DNA of 41,225 nt. Source: Streptomyces sp. (GTDB taxonomy: Bacteria > Actinomycetota > Actinomycetes > Streptomycetales > Streptomycetaceae). The position numbers and the translations under genes are program-made. Where the stretch lies: NCBI GenBank assembly GCA_013362785.1, contig JABFVM010000149.1:1-41225 (forward strand), read 5' to 3'. Under the pieces are notes generated by a model. It had not been told where the DNA came from. It searched no databases and worked only from the letters and a program-made list of their open reading frames with translations. This document shows positions 39,111 to 41,225 of this stretch, piece by piece (position 1 is the first letter of the stretch; each line of letters starts with the position of its first letter).

Positions 39111-40220
39111 ATGGCACGCAGACTTCTCGTCGCGGCCCTCGCCGTCGCCATGACCCTCGTGACGATGATGAGCTCGGCCGCGGCGGACGCCCCGTCCTGG
39201 CAGCACGTACCGGTCCCGGCACAGGTACGCCCTCAGGCCGGGCTGAACGAGGCGGTGGCGCTCGGGCCGGACCGGGCGTGGGCGGTGGGTGCCGACGCCG
39301 TCGGCCGCGAGGCGCCGGGCTTCCCGCTGGTCCTGCGCTGGAACGGAACCGAGTGGCAGCGCCAGAGCCTGACCGGGATCGGCTGGCAGGGAGAGCTGCT
39401 GTCCATCGCCGCGACCGCACCGACCGCGGTGTGGGCGGTCGGCCGCGATTCGGCGGGCGGCGCGCACCTGCTCCGTTTCGACGGCATCGCCTGGTCCGAG
39501 AGCCGGTCGCCGAGCGGTGTCGTACTGACCAAGGTCGTCGCCGGCGGCGGTGAGACCTGGCTGATCGGTTCGCGGGACGGCACGCAGGTGTTGCTGCGCC
39601 GGGACGGGCGCGGCTGGCAGGACGTGCCGGCGCCGGCCGGAGCCGTGTACGGCCTGCACATCCTGGCGGCCGACGACGTCTGGGCCGCGGGCGCCACCGG
39701 CTCGGGTGCGGCCGTGTCGCACTGGAACGGGCAGGCGTGGCAGCAGACGATCGTGGACGGGTTCCCGCGGTCGGCCGTGGGCAGTGTGCTGGCGGTTTCG
39801 CCGACGGAGGTGTGGGCGGGCGGCACGGCCGGATTCGTCGGGGGCCCGCCGGGGCGGCCGATTCCGCCACTGCTGGTCCGCTGGGACGGGCAGGCGTGGA
39901 GCAGGGTGACCGTGCCCGCCGACTTCGGCTCGATCAGCTCGCTGACGCCCGGCACGTCCGGCGCGCTGTCCTGGGTCTCGGTGACCGGCTCGCTGAAGTG
40001 GGGCCCGCCGGGCAGCACTCCGCCGCTCGTCCCCGGACCGGAGTTCCTCGCCTGGAACGGACAGTCGTTCACCGAGTACAGCGAACCGGCGGTCGCCGGG
40101 GAGGGCCGCTCCCGGGTGCTGCGCCTCGCGCCGGTACCGGGCACGGCAACGGTGTGGTCGGTCGGCCGCGCCGACGGCCCCGAGGGCACCTTCGCACCCC
40201 GCATCCTGCGGTTCGACTGA
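39111..40220 (+). CDS. Secreted beta-propeller-like protein (second of a pair)
   Basis: A 369-residue paralog of the preceding protein. The signal peptide is about residues 1-25 (LLVAALAVAMTLVTMMSSAAA), followed by APSWQHVPVPAQ, matching the mature start of its neighbour (TPSWSALPVPAA). Repeats have WAVG...LVLRWNGTEW, WAVGRDSAGGAHLLRFDGIAW and WAAGATGSGAAVSHWNGQAW. The ATG follows the previous stop by 2 bases with a GGGAGG site overlapping the end of that gene. Similar mature N-termini and blade repeats point to gene duplication. Role unknown; sugar or protein binding at the cell surface is only a guess. Confidence 0.82.
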   Translation: MARRLLVAALAVAMTLVTMMSSAAADAPSWQHVPVPAQVRPQAGLNEAVALGPDRAWAVGADAVGREAPGFPLVLRWNGTEWQRQSLTGIGWQGELLSIAATAPTAVWAVGRDSAGGAHLLRFDGIAWSESRSPSGVVLTKVVAGGGETWLIGSRDGTQVLLRRDGRGWQDVPAPAGAVYGLHILAADDVWAAGATGSGAAVSHWNGQAWQQTIVDGFPRSAVGSVLAVSPTEVWAGGTAGFVGGPPGRPIPPLLVRWDGQAWSRVTVPADFGSISSLTPGTSGALSWVSVTGSLKWGPPGSTPPLVPGPEFLAWNGQSFTEYSEPAVAGEGRSRVLRLAPVPGTATVWSVGRADGPEGTFAPRILRFD

Positions 40221-40284
40221 GTACCCCCGGCGCCGCGGCATCGCCGGTCCACCTTCCAGGAGGGGATCACCCGAGAACCTCACC

Positions 40285-40320
40285 GGCGTAGAAGGCGTAG
40301 CGGGCGTAGAGGGTGTAGAC
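40285..40320. repeat. Four 9-bp tandem repeats (GGCGTAGnn)
   Basis: Copies are ggcgtagaa, ggcgtagcg, ggcgtagag and ggtgtagac, adjacent and without gaps, in the 120-base gap between convergent genes. On the minus strand, in the frame of the amidohydrolase beyond its TAG, they would encode Ser/Ala-Thr-Pro repeats. Confidence 0.7.
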
Positions 40321-40340
40321 GGCGGCGCCCCGAACAGCTC

Positions 40341-41225
40341 CTACAGGCCGAACAGGCTCGCCGCGTTGTCGTGGCACACGGCCCGCAGCCACTCCTGTCC
40401 GAGTCCCAGGCGTTCCAGGGCGTGGAGCTGGTGCAAGTAGGGATAGGGGATGTTGGGGAAGTCGGAGCCGAGCAGGATGCGGTCACCGAGGTCGGCAAGG
40501 CGCGGCAGGTCCCGGCGCGGGAACGGCACGAGCTCTTCGGTGAAGTCGGTGAACGCCATCGTCGTGTCGAGGCGTACCTCGTCGTATCGCTCGGCGAGAT
40601 CGAGGAACTCCGTGTACTCCGGCATGCCCATATGCGCGACGATCAGCCGCAGTCCCGGATGGCGGGCCAGCACCCTCGCGATGGGCTCGGGACCGGTGTG
40701 CTTGCCGGGCGCGGGCCCGGAGCCGCAGTGCATCACCACGGGGATCCCGGCCTCGGCCAGCAGCCCCCAAGCCCGCTGGAGCTGCCTGTCGGCCGGGTCG
40801 TAGGCTCCCACCTGCACATGGGCCTTGAACACCCGCGCCCCTGCTTCGACGGCCTCGCGGACGTACGTCTCGACGTCCGGCTCGGGGTGGAGCGTGGCCG
40901 TGTGCAGGCAGTCGGGGGTGCGGCGGGCGAAGTCGGCCGCCCATGCGTTCAGCCACCTGGCCATGCCGGGCTTGTGGGGGTAGAGCATCGAGGTGAAGGC
41001 CCGCACCCCGAACTCCCGCAGCAGAGCCGTCCGCTCCGCCTCCTCCCTCCGGTAGGTGATCGGCCACGTCAGCCCGCCGATCAGCGGCCCGTTGGTGTCG
41101 AAGTACTCCCACACCTTGTGCAGGACACGCTCCGGCATGAAGTGGGTGTGGACGTCGATCAGCCCGGGAAGACCGAGCCCGCCCCAGAAGCGACGTATCT
41201 CACCGGCCTCCTCGCCGAAGTCCGT
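40341..41225 (-). CDS. Amidohydrolase family protein, 5' end outside the window
   Basis: The frame stays open from the stop at 40341 to the right edge, so at least 294 residues are seen and the start lies beyond 41225. Residues near the edge read GLIDVHTHFMPERV, which supplies the HxH metal-ligand motif of the amidohydrolase_2 (TIM-barrel) family. An ATG at 41138 therefore lies inside the protein and is not the start. Later motifs are VFKAHVQVGAYDP, VMHCGSGPAPGKHTG, LRLIVAHMG and ILLGSDFPNIPYP, the last with the catalytic Asp. The family hydrolyses or decarboxylates carboxylic and amide substrates; the specific substrate is unknown. Confidence 0.87.
   Translation of the reverse strand, partial: TDFGEEAGEIRRFWGGLGLPGLIDVHTHFMPERVLHKVWEYFDTNGPLIGGLTWPITYRREEAERTALLREFGVRAFTSMLYPHKPGMARWLNAWAADFARRTPDCLHTATLHPEPDVETYVREAVEAGARVFKAHVQVGAYDPADRQLQRAWGLLAEAGIPVVMHCGSGPAPGKHTGPEPIARVLARHPGLRLIVAHMGMPEYTEFLDLAERYDEVRLDTTMAFTDFTEELVPFPRRDLPRLADLGDRILLGSDFPNIPYPYLHQLHALERLGLGQEWLRAVCHDNAASLFGL

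Noticed and set aside
1..41225. tRNA, rRNA, CRISPR array, intact transposase
   Set aside because: None recognised on reading both strands; short tRNA-like folds cannot be excluded without a covariance-model scan.

Overview
The window is high-GC actinomycete DNA, most likely Streptomyces. Support for this: very strong third-position GC, many GTG and TTG starts, rare in-frame TTA codons, F420/LLM-type and XRE/MmyB-type genes, and a truncated Ser/Thr kinase of the PASTA-free secreted-sensor kind. It reads as an accessory or chromosome-arm segment, because at least four broken genes flank one large intact operon.

Left flank (1-5799): an MFS transporter remnant joined to a small conserved ORF, an LLM flavin-dependent oxidoreductase, an unexplained gap, a zinc alcohol dehydrogenase remnant with an internal deletion, an AAHS-type MFS permease, a SnoaL-like protein and a divergent PAP2 membrane phosphatase.

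Core (5800-33345, all on the minus strand): 21 tightly packed genes. Most neighbours overlap by 4 bases (ATGA/GTGA/TTGA) or lie within 20 bases, so this looks like one ~27.5 kb Wzx/Wzy-type polysaccharide operon. In order of transcription: initiating polyprenyl-phosphate sugar transferase, AlgD-like nucleotide-sugar dehydrogenase, GT4, two chain-length (Wzz-like) proteins, AsnB amidotransferase, bi-domain oxidoreductase, heparinase II/III-like protein, beta-helix lipoprotein, Wzy-like polymerase, GT4, sugar C-methyltransferase, RfbF-like nucleotidyltransferase, PIG-L deacetylase, SDR, DUF4910 protein, Wzx-like flippase, GT2, pyruvyl transferase, RmlC-like cupin and a glutamate-semialdehyde-type aminotransferase. 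The inferred product is an exopolysaccharide made from a small lipid-linked repeat, with a uronic acid (possibly amidated), a C-methylated and/or aminated nucleotide-activated sugar, and possibly a pyruvate ketal. It would be flipped, polymerised and trimmed or remodelled by the lyase-like and beta-helix proteins. Three in-frame TTA codons, including one at codon 6 of the first gene, suggest bldA (developmental) control. A perfect 9-bp hairpin lies between genes 1 and 2.

Right flank (33346-41225): a cupin remnant, a DUF2236/MpaB-like oxygenase, a chimeric remnant of a Ser/Thr kinase fused to a LecA-like lectin domain, a divergent XRE regulator/tautomerase pair with a clear candidate operator, an alpha/beta hydrolase, a tandem pair of secreted beta-propeller-like proteins, and an amidohydrolase that runs off the right edge. 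No rRNA, tRNA, CRISPR array or intact insertion sequence was recognised.
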